From contig CBDICS010000070.1 in assembly GCA_965277415.1 (NCBI GenBank), positions 1 to 64,000 on the forward strand: a DNA stretch of 64,000 bases. Reading direction: 5' to 3'. Below are positions 54,198 through 63,831 of the stretch, piece by piece. Source of the DNA: JAHDHW01 sp965277415. Its GTDB lineage: Bacteria; Bacteroidota; Bacteroidia; Chitinophagales; Saprospiraceae. The notes below the pieces were generated by a model. It was given only the letters and a program-made list of their open reading frames with translations, ran no database searches and had not been told where the DNA came from. A program made the translations under genes and the position numbers. Each line of letters opens with the position of its first letter. Within the stretch, counting starts at the first letter, position 1.

Positions 54198-55592
54198 TTG
54201 GATATCGTAAGAAAAAGATGGTATGAGTACATGCCTCATCCTGTTGTAATGCTTTTTGGCATTATCATTATTGCAGCAGTATTGAGCTATATTCTCCCCG
54301 CTGGAGCATATGAACGAGAATTAATTGGTGCACGTGAAGGCGTTATTCCTGGTTCTTATAAGGTTTTAGACGCCACACCCGTTGGATTTTTTGATGTGTT
54401 TAGGGCATTTTCAATTGGCTTTACAAAAGCATCCGAGATTATTTTTTTAGTCTTGGTTAGCGGAGTTATGTTTGGCATTTTAGAAAAGTCCAGAATGATT
54501 GAAAACACAATTGGTACTTTACTAAAAAAACTTGGACTACAAAGAAAATATTTTATAGTAGTAATGATGACTTTTGTATTCGGGATGCTCGGTGTAGCTG
54601 TTGGATATGAAAATAATATTGCGATGGTTCCAATAGCAGCAATGTTGAGTTTGGCAATTGGAGGAGACCTGATGCTAGCTGCGGGCATATCAGTAGGAGC
54701 TATTACAGTAGGTTTTGGTTTATCGCCAATTAATCAATATACAGTAGGAATAGGACATGATATTGCTCAGATGCAAAAATTTTCTGGGGCATTATTGAGG
54801 AGTATCCTATGTTTAATTGGCTTAAGTATTTTAGCGTGGTATAATGTAAAGTATTTTAAAAAAATCATTGCAGATAAAGATAAAAGCTTAACTAAAGGAA
54901 TTGATAGTGAAGGATTTCAATTATCTAAAGCAATTGAAAAATATGCTATTACTCCAAATAATTGGTTGGTTTTGGCAGTTTTTATAGGAGGAATGGGAAT
55001 AATGCTTTATGGTGTTTTTGAATATCGTTGGGGACTTAAGGAGATTTCTTCTATTTTTATTCTTATAGCAATAGTTACGGCAATTGTGTCACAAATGAAG
55101 GCGACTGATTTTAGTGAAACTGCTTTGAAATCGATAGGACTTGTAGCTCCAGGAGCGTTTATGGTTGGTTATGCTCGAACCATTAGTGTTATTTTAGAAA
55201 TGGGTAATATTAGTGATACCATTGCTTTTCAACTATCTGAAGTGTTAAAAACTTTGCCTACTTATGCTTCAGTGGTTTTTATGTCTTTAGCGCAATGTGG
55301 AATTAATCTAGTGATTCCTTCAGGAAGTGGCCAGGCTTTGGCGACTTTACCGATTATGATTCCTGTTGGTGATGTGCTCGGCTTGACTAGCCAAACTACG
55401 ATCCTTGCTTTTCAAATTGGAGATGGTGTGACAAATCTTTTCAACCCTACTTTGGGTGGTTTGATTGCTATGCTAAGCCTGTGCAGAGTCCCTTTTGACC
55501 GGTGGTTGAGATTTATATTTCCATTAACTTTTATACTACTGATTGTATCTTGGCTATTTTTGTTATTTAGTGTTTTTATTGAATGGCAATGA
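54198..55592 (+). CDS. YfcC-family transporter (C4-dicarboxylate/amino-acid type)
   Basis: 464 residues with 11-12 transmembrane segments; start TTG (MDIVRKRWYEYMPHPV), though ATG at 54231 is possible. Hallmarks: ILPAGAYERE near 33, VIPGSYKVLDATPVGFFDVF near 52, the FGMLGVAVGYENN region and NLVIPSGSGQALATLP near 375. Probably a proton- or sodium-coupled carrier or antiporter for an amino acid or acid. An M20 hydrolase gene follows after 86 bases. Confidence 0.85.
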   Translation: MDIVRKRWYEYMPHPVVMLFGIIIIAAVLSYILPAGAYERELIGAREGVIPGSYKVLDATPVGFFDVFRAFSIGFTKASEIIFLVLVSGVMFGILEKSRMIENTIGTLLKKLGLQRKYFIVVMMTFVFGMLGVAVGYENNIAMVPIAAMLSLAIGGDLMLAAGISVGAITVGFGLSPINQYTVGIGHDIAQMQKFSGALLRSILCLIGLSILAWYNVKYFKKIIADKDKSLTKGIDSEGFQLSKAIEKYAITPNNWLVLAVFIGGMGIMLYGVFEYRWGLKEISSIFILIAIVTAIVSQMKATDFSETALKSIGLVAPGAFMVGYARTISVILEMGNISDTIAFQLSEVLKTLPTYASVVFMSLAQCGINLVIPSGSGQALATLPIMIPVGDVLGLTSQTTILAFQIGDGVTNLFNPTLGGLIAMLSLCRVPFDRWLRFIFPLTFILLIVSWLFLLFSVFIEWQ

Positions 55593-55678
55593 TGTTATAC
55601 ATTTTTTTTGATTAAAGTTATCTTTCTCTGATAAACGCTCCGGAAAAGTAGAGTATATCGAAAGACTAAAATAAATAT

Positions 55679-56833
55679 ATGAATTCAGCACAAAGCATCC
55701 TTTCTAAGCTTGTTTCTTTCCCCGTTTTAGGTGGTCAGAGTAATTTATCAATTATGGACTGGATCAAAAAATATTTAGATGATTATGATGTACGATATCA
55801 TTTAGTACCACATCCGGTAGAAGCTAAAACTTCTTTACATTGTCGAATTGGACCAGAAGTAGATGGCGGTGTTATTTTGTCTGGACATACGGATGTAGTG
55901 CCTGTTGAAGGGCAAGCATGGACAATGGAACCTTTTAAGTTGATAGAAAAAGATGGAAAATTATATGCACGGGGTTCATGTGATATGAAAGGATTTTTAG
56001 CATGTTGTTTAGCTTGTTTACCAGAAATGATTGCAGCAGATTTGAAAAAACCAATCTATTTTGCCTTTTCTTATGATGAAGAAATTGGATGCTTGGCTGG
56101 GCCGGCTTTAGTAGAAGCAATTAATAAAACGTATACAGAAAAACCAAAATATGCGATAATTGGAGAACCAAGTATGATGCAACCAATTGTTGGCCAAAAA
56201 GGAATCTGTATTTTTGAAGTTGTAGTAAATGGTTCAGCAGGGCATAGTAGCAGGATAAAGCAAGAAGTGAGTGCTATTCATGAAGCTGCAAGACTAATAC
56301 TTTGGTTAGAAAACAAGATGGAAGATCTTATCGCAAGAGGCCGAATTGATGACCGTTTTAATCCCAATCACAGTTCTATTCATATTGGAACTATTGAGGG
56401 AGGATTAGCTCCAAATATTATTGCAGATCGTTGTGTCTTTCATTGGGATGTTCGAGTGATTCCGAGCGATGATGTGGAAGCGATTCGAGATGAGTTTGAA
56501 ACTTTTTGTCGCGAACGCGAAACTGTATTAAGAGAAAAATTTCCTGATTTTGAGATACTTGTCAAAGAACACCATCCTCCAGTCCTCCCTTTGGATACAC
56601 CAGATCATTTATCGGTTGTAGATTTAATTAAGGAACTTAGTGGCAATGATAATTTACAAACCGTTGCTTATGCAGCAGAAGCTGGGCAATTTTCCGCTGG
56701 TGGTTTCGAAACAGTAATTTGTGGACCAGGATCCATTGCTCAAGCACATAGAGCAGATGAATTTATTTCTATCGAACAGTTGGAAAAAGGGCTGACTTTT
56801 GTTCAGCGTTTAATTTCAAAATTAGAAGAATGA
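55679..56833 (+). CDS. argE: M20 metallohydrolase, acetylornithine deacetylase-like
   Basis: 384 residues. Zinc-binding motifs: SGHTDVVPVEG (first His), ARGSCDMKGFLA (bridging Asp), YDEEIGC (catalytic Glu pair), IGEPSMM, and a late His in QAHRADE. ArgE-type deacetylases release acetate from N-acetylornithine. Beside a YfcC-type transporter, it may equally hydrolyse an imported N-acyl amino acid. An intrinsic terminator follows. Confidence 0.88.
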   Translation: MNSAQSILSKLVSFPVLGGQSNLSIMDWIKKYLDDYDVRYHLVPHPVEAKTSLHCRIGPEVDGGVILSGHTDVVPVEGQAWTMEPFKLIEKDGKLYARGSCDMKGFLACCLACLPEMIAADLKKPIYFAFSYDEEIGCLAGPALVEAINKTYTEKPKYAIIGEPSMMQPIVGQKGICIFEVVVNGSAGHSSRIKQEVSAIHEAARLILWLENKMEDLIARGRIDDRFNPNHSSIHIGTIEGGLAPNIIADRCVFHWDVRVIPSDDVEAIRDEFETFCRERETVLREKFPDFEILVKEHHPPVLPLDTPDHLSVVDLIKELSGNDNLQTVAYAAEAGQFSAGGFETVICGPGSIAQAHRADEFISIEQLEKGLTFVQRLISKLEE

Positions 56834-56840
56834 AAACTAG

Positions 56841-56887
56841 AACCTGTCCAGATTTTGTAGTCTGAGAAATAAGTTTGGACAGGTTTT
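56841..56887 (+). terminator. Intrinsic terminator after argE
   Basis: AACCTGTCCA (56841-56850) and TGGACAGGTT (56876-56885) form a 10-bp stem with a 25-base loop, followed by TT. Confidence 0.65.
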
Positions 56888-56974
56888 AAGTATACGATGC
56901 TTGATTTGGCTTAAGTTGAGCTTAGTATGAGTATGAAGAAATAACTTTGGTATTATTTTAGAACTTCTGTCAGT

Positions 56975-57151
56975 ATGAAATTATTAAAACAAATCATTGG
57001 CTACAGTTTAGGAACCGTATTTCTTTCCTTTCTCGCATACAAATTTTATAAAAGTGTGGAAGATGTGGAAGGCGCTAATTTGATTACCTGGTTGGTATGT
57101 GTGATTTTACTGGTTATATTTTTTGTGATTCGAAGGATTTTAATCGATTAA
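56975..57151 (+). CDS. Small two-helix membrane protein
   Basis: 58 residues beginning MKLLKQIIGYSLG with two hydrophobic helices (about 8-24 and 37-54) linked by a short polar loop (KFYKSVEDVEGAN), ending RRILID. ATG start and TAA stop. Amino-acid composition and the K/R-flanked helices look genuine. No homologue recognised. Confidence 0.55.
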   Translation: MKLLKQIIGYSLGTVFLSFLAYKFYKSVEDVEGANLITWLVCVILLVIFFVIRRILID

Positions 57152-57212
57152 AAATATCCACTAATTGATGATTTTTAATCTATAACCATCCAATAGAATG
57201 CAAGGGAAAAAG

Positions 57213-57273
57213 ACACCCTGCGTTTCCTTCTCTATACAGCAATAAAAAACTGTATAGAAAAGGGTAAACGCAA
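57213..57273. terminator. Hairpin between small membrane protein and VioB-like genes
   Basis: TGCGTTT and AAACGCA are outer arms, with CTATACAG/CTGTATAG as inner stem. The element is at a convergent boundary; no clear T-run, so only a probable transcription end. Confidence 0.4.
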
Positions 57274-57328
57274 TAGTGTAAAAGTCATTCCAAATAATTA
57301 GAATGTTGTGATGTATTTTAGACAAATT

Positions 57329-58405
57329 CTAATAAAATACAATGTTTTCTTCTTCTGCTTTGACAAATTCAAAAGAAGGGCCTACCGTATATCCTGACTT
57401 TCCAGGGAAAGGTATAGCACATAATTTCTCTGCATATAATTTGAGGTCGAACATTAGACCTATCGTGTTTTCAAAGAAATTTGGTTCTCCATTAAATGTT
57501 CGATGAAGGCCATTAAGTAATTTACGATAAGTATAATTGAATTGAATAATCTTAGTCTTTGCCTCACCATCTGGTAAGTCTGCAGTTTTAGTATTTGGAT
57601 AAATGGGGAAAACGTTTCTTGGACTAAACGGTATTTTTGGGCCTGAAAATGAATATCCTTCTTTCACTGAAGGGTCTTTGACTAATTTCCTGCCAACAAA
57701 AAGCTCTTCAAAACGATAATAATGAGCTAGTTCTCCTTCTGGATCTATTGGAGAATCAGGCGTACCTTCTCCTTGCTCAATAATAATATCCAAAGCTTTA
57801 ATCGCATCTGTTTTTGTATGAATTGGAAATAATTCTGATTCTGGATAAAATGGTGTGCTTACTTGGAGTGCAGGATTACCAGGCAGTTTTTTCCCGGGTA
57901 ATTTTGCGATCTTTTTTTGGATTGCCTCATAAAACTCTCCAATTGTACTGAATTGAGCCTCTTCGGATTCTAACATTGCACCTGTTTTTACTTTAGGAAA
58001 GTGAATAGGATCTTCAGGTTGTTCAATTTCCATAAAAACCTTTTTCACCTGTTTTTTAGAATAGCGCTCTAAGCCTACAATTAATCCCATGTCACCACCT
58101 ATACCCATTGGTAGTGGACCAGGATATGCTGGAACAAATTCTTTTTTATTGATAGCAGGTGAGCCACCCAATGCATTGAGTACATTACAAGCAATAGTCA
58201 TATGCAGCATTTCTTCTATTACTACAGAATGAATAATGTCCCTGATCTCTTTATTCGTTCCAGGTTTAATAGAAAACATAGCGGTTAGATAAGGAGGGAT
58301 TGTAGCATGCTCTAGCTCTACTGCATTTTGCATGAGGTGATGTAAGTCTTTATGCGTTTTGGCTGCATGGACTTCTTGGACAAAAGATTTATTTATAAAT
58401 AACAT
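57329..58405 (-). CDS. Ferritin-like protein of the VioB / iminophenyl-pyruvate dimer synthase family
   Basis: 358 residues. The ferritin-like domain (about 20-230) has ELEHATIPPYLTAMF and IHSVVIEEMLHMTIACNVLNALGG, the Glu/His ligands for a di-iron site as in the C-terminal half of VioB, the enzyme that couples oxidised tryptophan in violacein synthesis. It is encoded 154 bases after the 671-codon gene, which resembles VioB's other half. Probably an oxidative coupling enzyme or a stand-alone homologue; substrate unknown. Confidence 0.8.
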   Translation of the reverse strand: MLFINKSFVQEVHAAKTHKDLHHLMQNAVELEHATIPPYLTAMFSIKPGTNKEIRDIIHSVVIEEMLHMTIACNVLNALGGSPAINKKEFVPAYPGPLPMGIGGDMGLIVGLERYSKKQVKKVFMEIEQPEDPIHFPKVKTGAMLESEEAQFSTIGEFYEAIQKKIAKLPGKKLPGNPALQVSTPFYPESELFPIHTKTDAIKALDIIIEQGEGTPDSPIDPEGELAHYYRFEELFVGRKLVKDPSVKEGYSFSGPKIPFSPRNVFPIYPNTKTADLPDGEAKTKIIQFNYTYRKLLNGLHRTFNGEPNFFENTIGLMFDLKLYAEKLCAIPFPGKSGYTVGPSFEFVKAEEENIVFY

Positions 58406-58559
58406 AATAAATTATTTTTTGGAGTATTGTATTTTAAAATTTACCCGAAATCAAATCGTTGAGAATTTGATTTTTTAGGAACCATCAAATTTGAAAATTA
58501 TATCAATTAAAAATACATGTGGTTTTATAAAATACATATGTATTCGTAATAGATAAGCG

Positions 58560-60527
58560 CTAAGATTTGACTTGTTGTGATATTGCATCCATAGCATCCA
58601 GGTCTCCTCCTTTTGCTTGCGTCATCCTGATTAGCATTTCGCTTAATGAATCAAGTTGTTTATTCTTAAGGCTTTTAGGCAGTTTATAAGACTGTGGTTT
58701 AAAAGCAACAGCTAAATCTTTTTTTGTTAATTTTTCATCTGCACTGTGATCCTTCAGCCATTTGATTAAAGTATTTATTTGTCCTTTTGACATGTCTCTG
58801 GTGACTGGCATATACATCGGTTCATTTATACCACGTGTAAAGGCAAAGAGTAAAATATTTTTATGCTTTAATACTTCTTCCCTTACACTCATATCGACAA
58901 TATACTTACTCATGATTGGATAAAGATTACCAAATTGAATCCAGATAGGGGCTACATCTTTCCATGTTGGTTTAGCTGGTATTGAGTAGGGGCTACGTAA
59001 ATGAACGAAGAGCCAATCGAGACTATATTGATCCAAATTATTGACGCCACTAATTCCATAGTCGTACAAATAAATCTGTCCGTCAATATACCCTCTTGGT
59101 TTAAACTTCTTTAGGTCGTTTGCATCCAAGGTACATTTTGCAAAACCGTTTTTGTCAGTTCTTATTGATTTAGTAAGTTCGATTTTTCCTGTAGGAATAT
59201 TGATTACAGGAATAGGCGCTTTAGGAGGCCTCGGATCACTTGATGGACCACCTCCTTGCCCTTTCATTGGAGGCTTTAGTTGAACTTCAATTTCTGCACC
59301 GGGCAAAGGCTTGCCCCACTGATAAGCATAAAAATCTGTGTGTTGGACATCTTTTGGTAAGTCCATTCGAAATACATTTTTATCTGCTCTCATAAAGAGA
59401 CCATCAATAGATTCTCTTGCATAAACAATGTTTTTGGCCCCATCCTCTACGTATAATAATAACTGATGATCTTTAATCAAAGTCTGTCCATCAGTACTTA
59501 GGTTATAACTAATAATTCCTCCACTTTGCGCTAACCAGTCTGGATCTCCTTCTAGATTGAGTGTACCAATTTCTAAAATATTGTCAGAGGCAATGACTGG
59601 TTGGGTGCTGCCTCCCGTAGGGTAATCGACAGATTTTAATTTAGATATTCCAAATTTAATTTTTGGGAAGTGAATATCAGCTTTGCCTAATGGACCATTT
59701 ATGGGGAGTGAATTTCCCAGATCAATATTGACTCGTTTATTTTGATCGTCATATAAATAATTTATATAACCAAAGTAATTACCTATTGTACCATATAATC
59801 TTCTTGCAGGGGCAAATAGATTTGGTTCTCCTTTTATCCATGGTGCAATTGTCCCTATGATTTTTCCCATTGAAAATCGACCATCAACATGTGAGTAGTA
59901 ATACCCAAATCCATTGAGGTTTACACTGAGTTTGCCTCCTTGGGTTTTTGATTTTAAAGTTTTAAGGAGTATCGATTTATTGGCTTTAGATCCCCATTTT
60001 AAATTAGTGAGAACGGAAGTCCAACTTGCACCTAAAGGCTGTCGGTTTCTAACATAATTTTGTTGAGCAGTTCTGGTATCATCTCTTGGAAACTGTCTTT
60101 GCTGTAAATCGCGAAATCCTGTAGGTTGAAGATCGCCTTCTAATAAAAGTTCACCTTCAGCAGTAGAAAATCGAATACTCAATGCCCACAATTCAGAAGT
60201 CATTTGCATCTGTGGATCTAGATCTACCATTTTCCCAGCGGGTTTATCTGTTGAGCCCGAAACGATTGTACCAATAATTAAATCCTGCTTATCGTCAAAG
60301 ATTTGCCCGTTTGGCAGGAATCCTTTTTTTACAGTACAGTTGAGAAAAGTGAAATTAGCACCTCCTTCAGGATTCCACCATCCATTTTGAACTTTTCCTA
60401 CGGAAGGTAACTGAAAACGTTTTTGAAAGCTGGAATTGTCATAATGCCGGACGTCATTATTGACAGTTGAAACATCGGATTTAAAATCTCCGGTAAAGAT
60501 GATCTTAGGATCATTTAGGTAAGACAT
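58560..60527 (-). CDS. Large protein resembling the N-terminal half of VioB-like proteins
   Basis: About 655 residues from MSYLNDPKIIFTGDF; a frame from 60575 adds 16 unlikely residues. The N-terminus has IFTGDFKSDVSTVNND and GWWNPEGGANFTFLNC, words I associate with proteins encoded beside ferritin-like VioB homologues in other bacteria. No signal peptide. A linker rich in Gly/Pro (KGQGGGPSSDPRPPKAP) lies near 430-450 and a helical tail follows. Function is unknown; joint action with the downstream ferritin-like protein is inferred. Confidence 0.7.
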   Translation of the reverse strand: MSYLNDPKIIFTGDFKSDVSTVNNDVRHYDNSSFQKRFQLPSVGKVQNGWWNPEGGANFTFLNCTVKKGFLPNGQIFDDKQDLIIGTIVSGSTDKPAGKMVDLDPQMQMTSELWALSIRFSTAEGELLLEGDLQPTGFRDLQQRQFPRDDTRTAQQNYVRNRQPLGASWTSVLTNLKWGSKANKSILLKTLKSKTQGGKLSVNLNGFGYYYSHVDGRFSMGKIIGTIAPWIKGEPNLFAPARRLYGTIGNYFGYINYLYDDQNKRVNIDLGNSLPINGPLGKADIHFPKIKFGISKLKSVDYPTGGSTQPVIASDNILEIGTLNLEGDPDWLAQSGGIISYNLSTDGQTLIKDHQLLLYVEDGAKNIVYARESIDGLFMRADKNVFRMDLPKDVQHTDFYAYQWGKPLPGAEIEVQLKPPMKGQGGGPSSDPRPPKAPIPVINIPTGKIELTKSIRTDKNGFAKCTLDANDLKKFKPRGYIDGQIYLYDYGISGVNNLDQYSLDWLFVHLRSPYSIPAKPTWKDVAPIWIQFGNLYPIMSKYIVDMSVREEVLKHKNILLFAFTRGINEPMYMPVTRDMSKGQINTLIKWLKDHSADEKLTKKDLAVAFKPQSYKLPKSLKNKQLDSLSEMLIRMTQAKGGDLDAMDAISQQVKS

Positions 60528-60804
60528 AATTTTGTTTTTTAGGGTCGAAAAAAATACCGAGTAAACTTTTAACAATAGTTATGTTTACTGACAATATGGT
60601 AATATAAATACTTTTAGCTGAATTAGAAAACAATGCAAAAACCTTTTTGAGGAAGGCAGACTAATTTTTAAAAATGATTCTTTAACCAAGTCCGTGAAGG
60701 GATTTAAAAAACATGAGTCATTCCAAATTTTATAGATGTTTATATCTTATCTCAAAACTTGGGATGTCTCATATTTTCATAAACTTTGTAAAGCGTGAGA
60801 TAAA

Positions 60805-61266
60805 TTACTCAACCAGGTTATCATAAACAACGACCTTCGTCCAAAGGTCTTTGCAATCATCAACAAATTTTAAATGAATAGGGTCAACCTGATAAGCCTC
60901 CTGATCTTCAGGTTTAGCAAATTGATTAATGAGCGCCATATCGTAGGTATTATCAACGACGCCTCTCTCTTCAGTTTTAGCAGCTGGCCCCATAAAGAAA
61001 GTTTGGATATGAGAAATTTCGCTTAGTGATTTTACGCCTGCTTTAAACTTTGCTTTTTGATCATCAGTCAAATCTTCCTTAAGCCAAAAGAAAACAGAAT
61101 GAATAAGGGCTGGTTTAGGTGCTTCCATAATTTGAGGTTTTTGATTTTTAATTTCTGCCAATTTTTGTTTTAATGTTTCTATTTCTGCACTTCGGTCTTC
61201 TGTTGCGCAAGCAAAAAAACTAAAAACTAAAATACTTAGAAAAAGATAATTGAGTAGGTTTTTCAT
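60805..61266 (-). CDS. Dabb (stress-responsive alpha/beta-barrel) lipoprotein
   Basis: 153 residues from MKNLLNYLFL; the frame extended to 61362 runs into an intergenic repeat and is rejected. Lipobox VFSFFAC, then a short coiled coil (IETLKQKLAEIKNQ), then the Dabb domain (IHSVFFWLKEDLTDDQKAKF, TYDMALINQFA, HLKFVDDCKDLW). Anchored in a membrane facing the periplasm or outside. Ligand unknown. Confidence 0.82.
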   Translation of the reverse strand: MKNLLNYLFLSILVFSFFACATEDRSAEIETLKQKLAEIKNQKPQIMEAPKPALIHSVFFWLKEDLTDDQKAKFKAGVKSLSEISHIQTFFMGPAAKTEERGVVDNTYDMALINQFAKPEDQEAYQVDPIHLKFVDDCKDLWTKVVVYDNLVE

Positions 61267-61340
61267 CTTATATTGTTTTGTGATTGATTCATTAATTTTA
61301 CAATTAGTATTATTTGATTTGTAGTATGAAAATAAGAGCG

Positions 61341-61400
61341 ACCTCACAAGCAAAGCGACCATAAGACCGAAGGTTGATCACACCGCGAAGCCAATCACAC
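61341..61400. repeat. Fragment of the GATCGCTTCGCTTGTGA repeat family
   Basis: CTCACAAGCAAAGCGACCA, AAGACCGAAGGTTGATCAC and GCGAAGCCAATCACAC follow one another, matching modules of the copies at 6395, 34322 and 48800. It lies just after the SDR gene and within the false N-terminal extension of the Dabb frame. Confidence 0.55.
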
Positions 61401-62195
61401 TCACCCCGCAATCATATGTCCACCATCAGCAGTAAATACACTTCCTGTACAATAGCTAGAAGCAGTAGAAGCCAGAAATACAGCTAGCCCAGCCATCTCA
61501 TCAGGCATCGCCATTCTACCAGCCGGCAAGCTTTTTTCCATTTGCCCAAGGATGTGATCGTTTTGCCATATTGCTGAGCTAAACTTTGTTTTAACTAAGC
61601 CGGGACAAATTGCATTCGAACGAATACCATCCGTTCCCCATTCTTTTGCCTGATTTTTTGTAAGCATAATTAATGCTGATTTGCTTATGCTGTACAAGCC
61701 AAGTCCAAAAGAAGGTTTTAATCCTTCGACGGAGGCAATGTTGATAATAGATCCACCTCCACGACTCTTCATGATTGGATAGACAAGGTTGCAAAGTTTG
61801 AAAGGCGCTTTGACATTGATGCCCATAATTTTATCAAAGATCTGTCCATCAGATTCTGCAATAGGACCAAATACAGGATTAGTAGCAGCATTATTGATTA
61901 GAATATCTACTCCTCCATAATGTTCTACTGTTTTTTGAACAAGTGCTTCAAGTTGCTGGTCATCGCCAACATGACAAGCAATGCCTTTTGCATCATATCC
62001 TTCTTTTTGCAAAACTCCTGCAACGATGTCTACTGCTTCTTGCTTTCGACTACTTATAACAACCTTAGCTCCGAATTCAGCAAGTCCGCGAGCCATACGT
62101 TCGCCTATGCCTTTACTAGCTCCAGTGATGATTGCAACTTTGCCACTTAAGTCAAATTGAGTATTGAGTTTTGAGTCTTGTTTTTCTGTTGACAT
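61401..62195 (-). CDS. Short-chain dehydrogenase/reductase (glucose/3-oxoacyl type)
   Basis: 264 residues. GASKGIGERMA (about 24-34), NNAAT near 106, catalytic YSISKSA near 168, and a classic C-terminal DGGHMIAG. Cofactor preference and substrate are not evident. The next gene on the same strand is the Dabb lipoprotein 135 bases further on. Confidence 0.9.
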   Translation of the reverse strand: MSTEKQDSKLNTQFDLSGKVAIITGASKGIGERMARGLAEFGAKVVISSRKQEAVDIVAGVLQKEGYDAKGIACHVGDDQQLEALVQKTVEHYGGVDILINNAATNPVFGPIAESDGQIFDKIMGINVKAPFKLCNLVYPIMKSRGGGSIINIASVEGLKPSFGLGLYSISKSALIMLTKNQAKEWGTDGIRSNAICPGLVKTKFSSAIWQNDHILGQMEKSLPAGRMAMPDEMAGLAVFLASTASSYCTGSVFTADGGHMIAG

Positions 62196-62420
62196 ATTGT
62201 ATTATTTTCTGTTTGCCATAATACAGCTTTTTAAGTGAAAATTAAAAGACTCCTGCTGGAAACGTAGAAGTTGTTCAAAAATGTCTGCTATTACGAGAAA
62301 TAGATATTTTGGCTTAAGAGAGGCTATTAGATTCCGACTTTTCCCTGATAAGCATATCCCATATAATTATTTTAGTATAAAGTCTGTTTCATTAGATATC
62401 TTTGCGAAATAATAGTTTTT

Positions 62421-63008
62421 ATGTATCAATATTTTCTAGTTCATAAACCATATAATTATCTAAGCCAGTTTACGAAGGAAGTCCCAGAACACCTTACCTT
62501 AGCTGATCTTGGAGATTTTCCAAAAGAGGTTTATCCAGTGGGGCGACTTGATAAGGATAGTGAAGGCTTGCTTCTTTTGACGGATGATAAAAAGCTCAAT
62601 CATAAATTACTCAATCCTGCATTCAAACATCCTCGAACTTATTGGGTACAAGTAGAAGGAAAAATTACAGACCAGGCATTGAAAGCATTGCAAAGTGGTA
62701 TAGAAATTCGGATTAATAAAAAAATACATAAGACACTACCCGCAGAAATTAAAGTTTTAGAAAAGAATATAGAAATAGAAGAACGTGATCCACCAGTACG
62801 TTTTCGAGCAAATATTCCGACAAGTTGGATTGAATTGACTTTGATTGAAGGAAAAAATAGGCAAGTTCGACGAATGTGTGCAAAAGTTGGATTTCCAGTT
62901 TTGAGATTATTAAGGGTAAGTATTGGTAAATTGAAACTAGAAGGGATTTCAAGAGGCGCCTATTCAAAAATAGAAAAAGAAGTAATTGATAATGCTTTTG
63001 ATTTTTAA
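62421..63008 (+). CDS. rluE: rRNA large-subunit pseudouridine synthase, RluE-like
   Basis: 195 residues, RsuA/RluE/RluF family. Catalytic aspartate in YPVGRLDKDSEGLLLLTDD (about 41-60), and the C-terminal GKNRQVRRMCAKVGFPVLRL. No S4 domain, as in RluE. It probably modifies a uridine of 23S rRNA; the exact target is inferred by family only. Confidence 0.9.
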   Translation: MYQYFLVHKPYNYLSQFTKEVPEHLTLADLGDFPKEVYPVGRLDKDSEGLLLLTDDKKLNHKLLNPAFKHPRTYWVQVEGKITDQALKALQSGIEIRINKKIHKTLPAEIKVLEKNIEIEERDPPVRFRANIPTSWIELTLIEGKNRQVRRMCAKVGFPVLRLLRVSIGKLKLEGISRGAYSKIEKEVIDNAFDF

Positions 63009-63071
63009 GTTTTGGCCTGAAAAATCTAATAATTATTTTTCAATAAAAGCCAAGAACTAAACAACTTCATT

Positions 63072-63192
63072 AGGGCAAACGCATCAAAATTTTAATTCCA
63101 CTTTTTCCAAAAAAGCACTTGAATTTTCATCAGAGATTTACTAAATTTTTGAGCATAAAAGCCAGTGAATCTGTTTTGATGCGTTTGCCCTA
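63072..63192. repeat. MITE-like element with 19-bp perfect terminal inverted repeats
   Basis: TAGGGCAAACGCATCAAAA (63072-63090) and its exact reverse complement (63174-63192) bound a 121-base AT-rich element without an ORF. TTCAT occurs on both sides (left adjacent, right four bases away). It lies between the pseudouridine synthase and RidA-like genes. Confidence 0.85.
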
Positions 63193-63257
63193 CAATTTCA
63201 TTGTCAATCATACTTATTATTAGAACATTTCTTTAGGCTAATTAAAAAATATGTATT

Positions 63258-63824
63258 ATGAACATTGCTAAACTTATCGTAGGTATTTCGATACTATTAT
63301 TTTCTTGTAATGGGCCATCATCTCCATCTACTATTGAAAGCAAAAAAGAAATACCTTCAGATGGTATTGATCCGGAGGCTAATCTTAAAAAACTTGGAAT
63401 TGAATTACCTCCAGTCTCACCTCCACAAGCGAACTATGTAAATGCGGTGCAAACGGGGAATTTGATTTTCCTTGCAGGTAAAGGACCAAGAAAACCAAAT
63501 GGAGAGTATATCAAGGGAAAAGTAGGTGTTGATCTAACAGAGGCTGAAGGTGCTGAAGCAGCTAGATTAGTTGCGATTAATCAATTAGCAGCCTTAAAAG
63601 CTGAATTAGGAGATCTCAATAAAGTAAAACGAGTCGTTAAGGTTTTGGGGATGGTCAATTGTACATCAGATTTTGAAAACCAACCAGAGGTCATCAATGG
63701 ATTCTCTAATCTAATTGTTGAGGTTTTTGGCGAAAGAGGAAAGCATGCCAGAGCGGCTGTAGGAATGTATTCCTTACCTAGAAATATTGCAGTAGAGATA
63801 GAGCTGATTGTCGAGGTCTACTAA
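63258..63824 (+). CDS. RidA/YjgF-family lipoprotein
   Basis: 188 residues. Lipoprotein signal (MNIAKLIVGISILLFSCNG, lipobox LFSC), then a RidA-like domain (NAVQTGNLIFLAGKGPRK, AARLVAINQLAALKAELGD, VKVLGMVNCTSDF, RAAVGMYSLPRNIAVEIELI). The conserved RidA arginine (RAAVG) is present. Cytoplasmic RidA removes reactive enamines/imines; this exported form may act in the periplasm. Function inferred. Confidence 0.88.
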   Translation: MNIAKLIVGISILLFSCNGPSSPSTIESKKEIPSDGIDPEANLKKLGIELPPVSPPQANYVNAVQTGNLIFLAGKGPRKPNGEYIKGKVGVDLTEAEGAEAARLVAINQLAALKAELGDLNKVKRVVKVLGMVNCTSDFENQPEVINGFSNLIVEVFGERGKHARAAVGMYSLPRNIAVEIELIVEVY

Positions 63825-63831
63825 TGACGGT

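Noticed and set aside
61267..61362. N-terminal extension of the Dabb lipoprotein
   Set aside because: It reads into a dispersed intergenic repeat, and the inner Met gives a proper lipoprotein signal.
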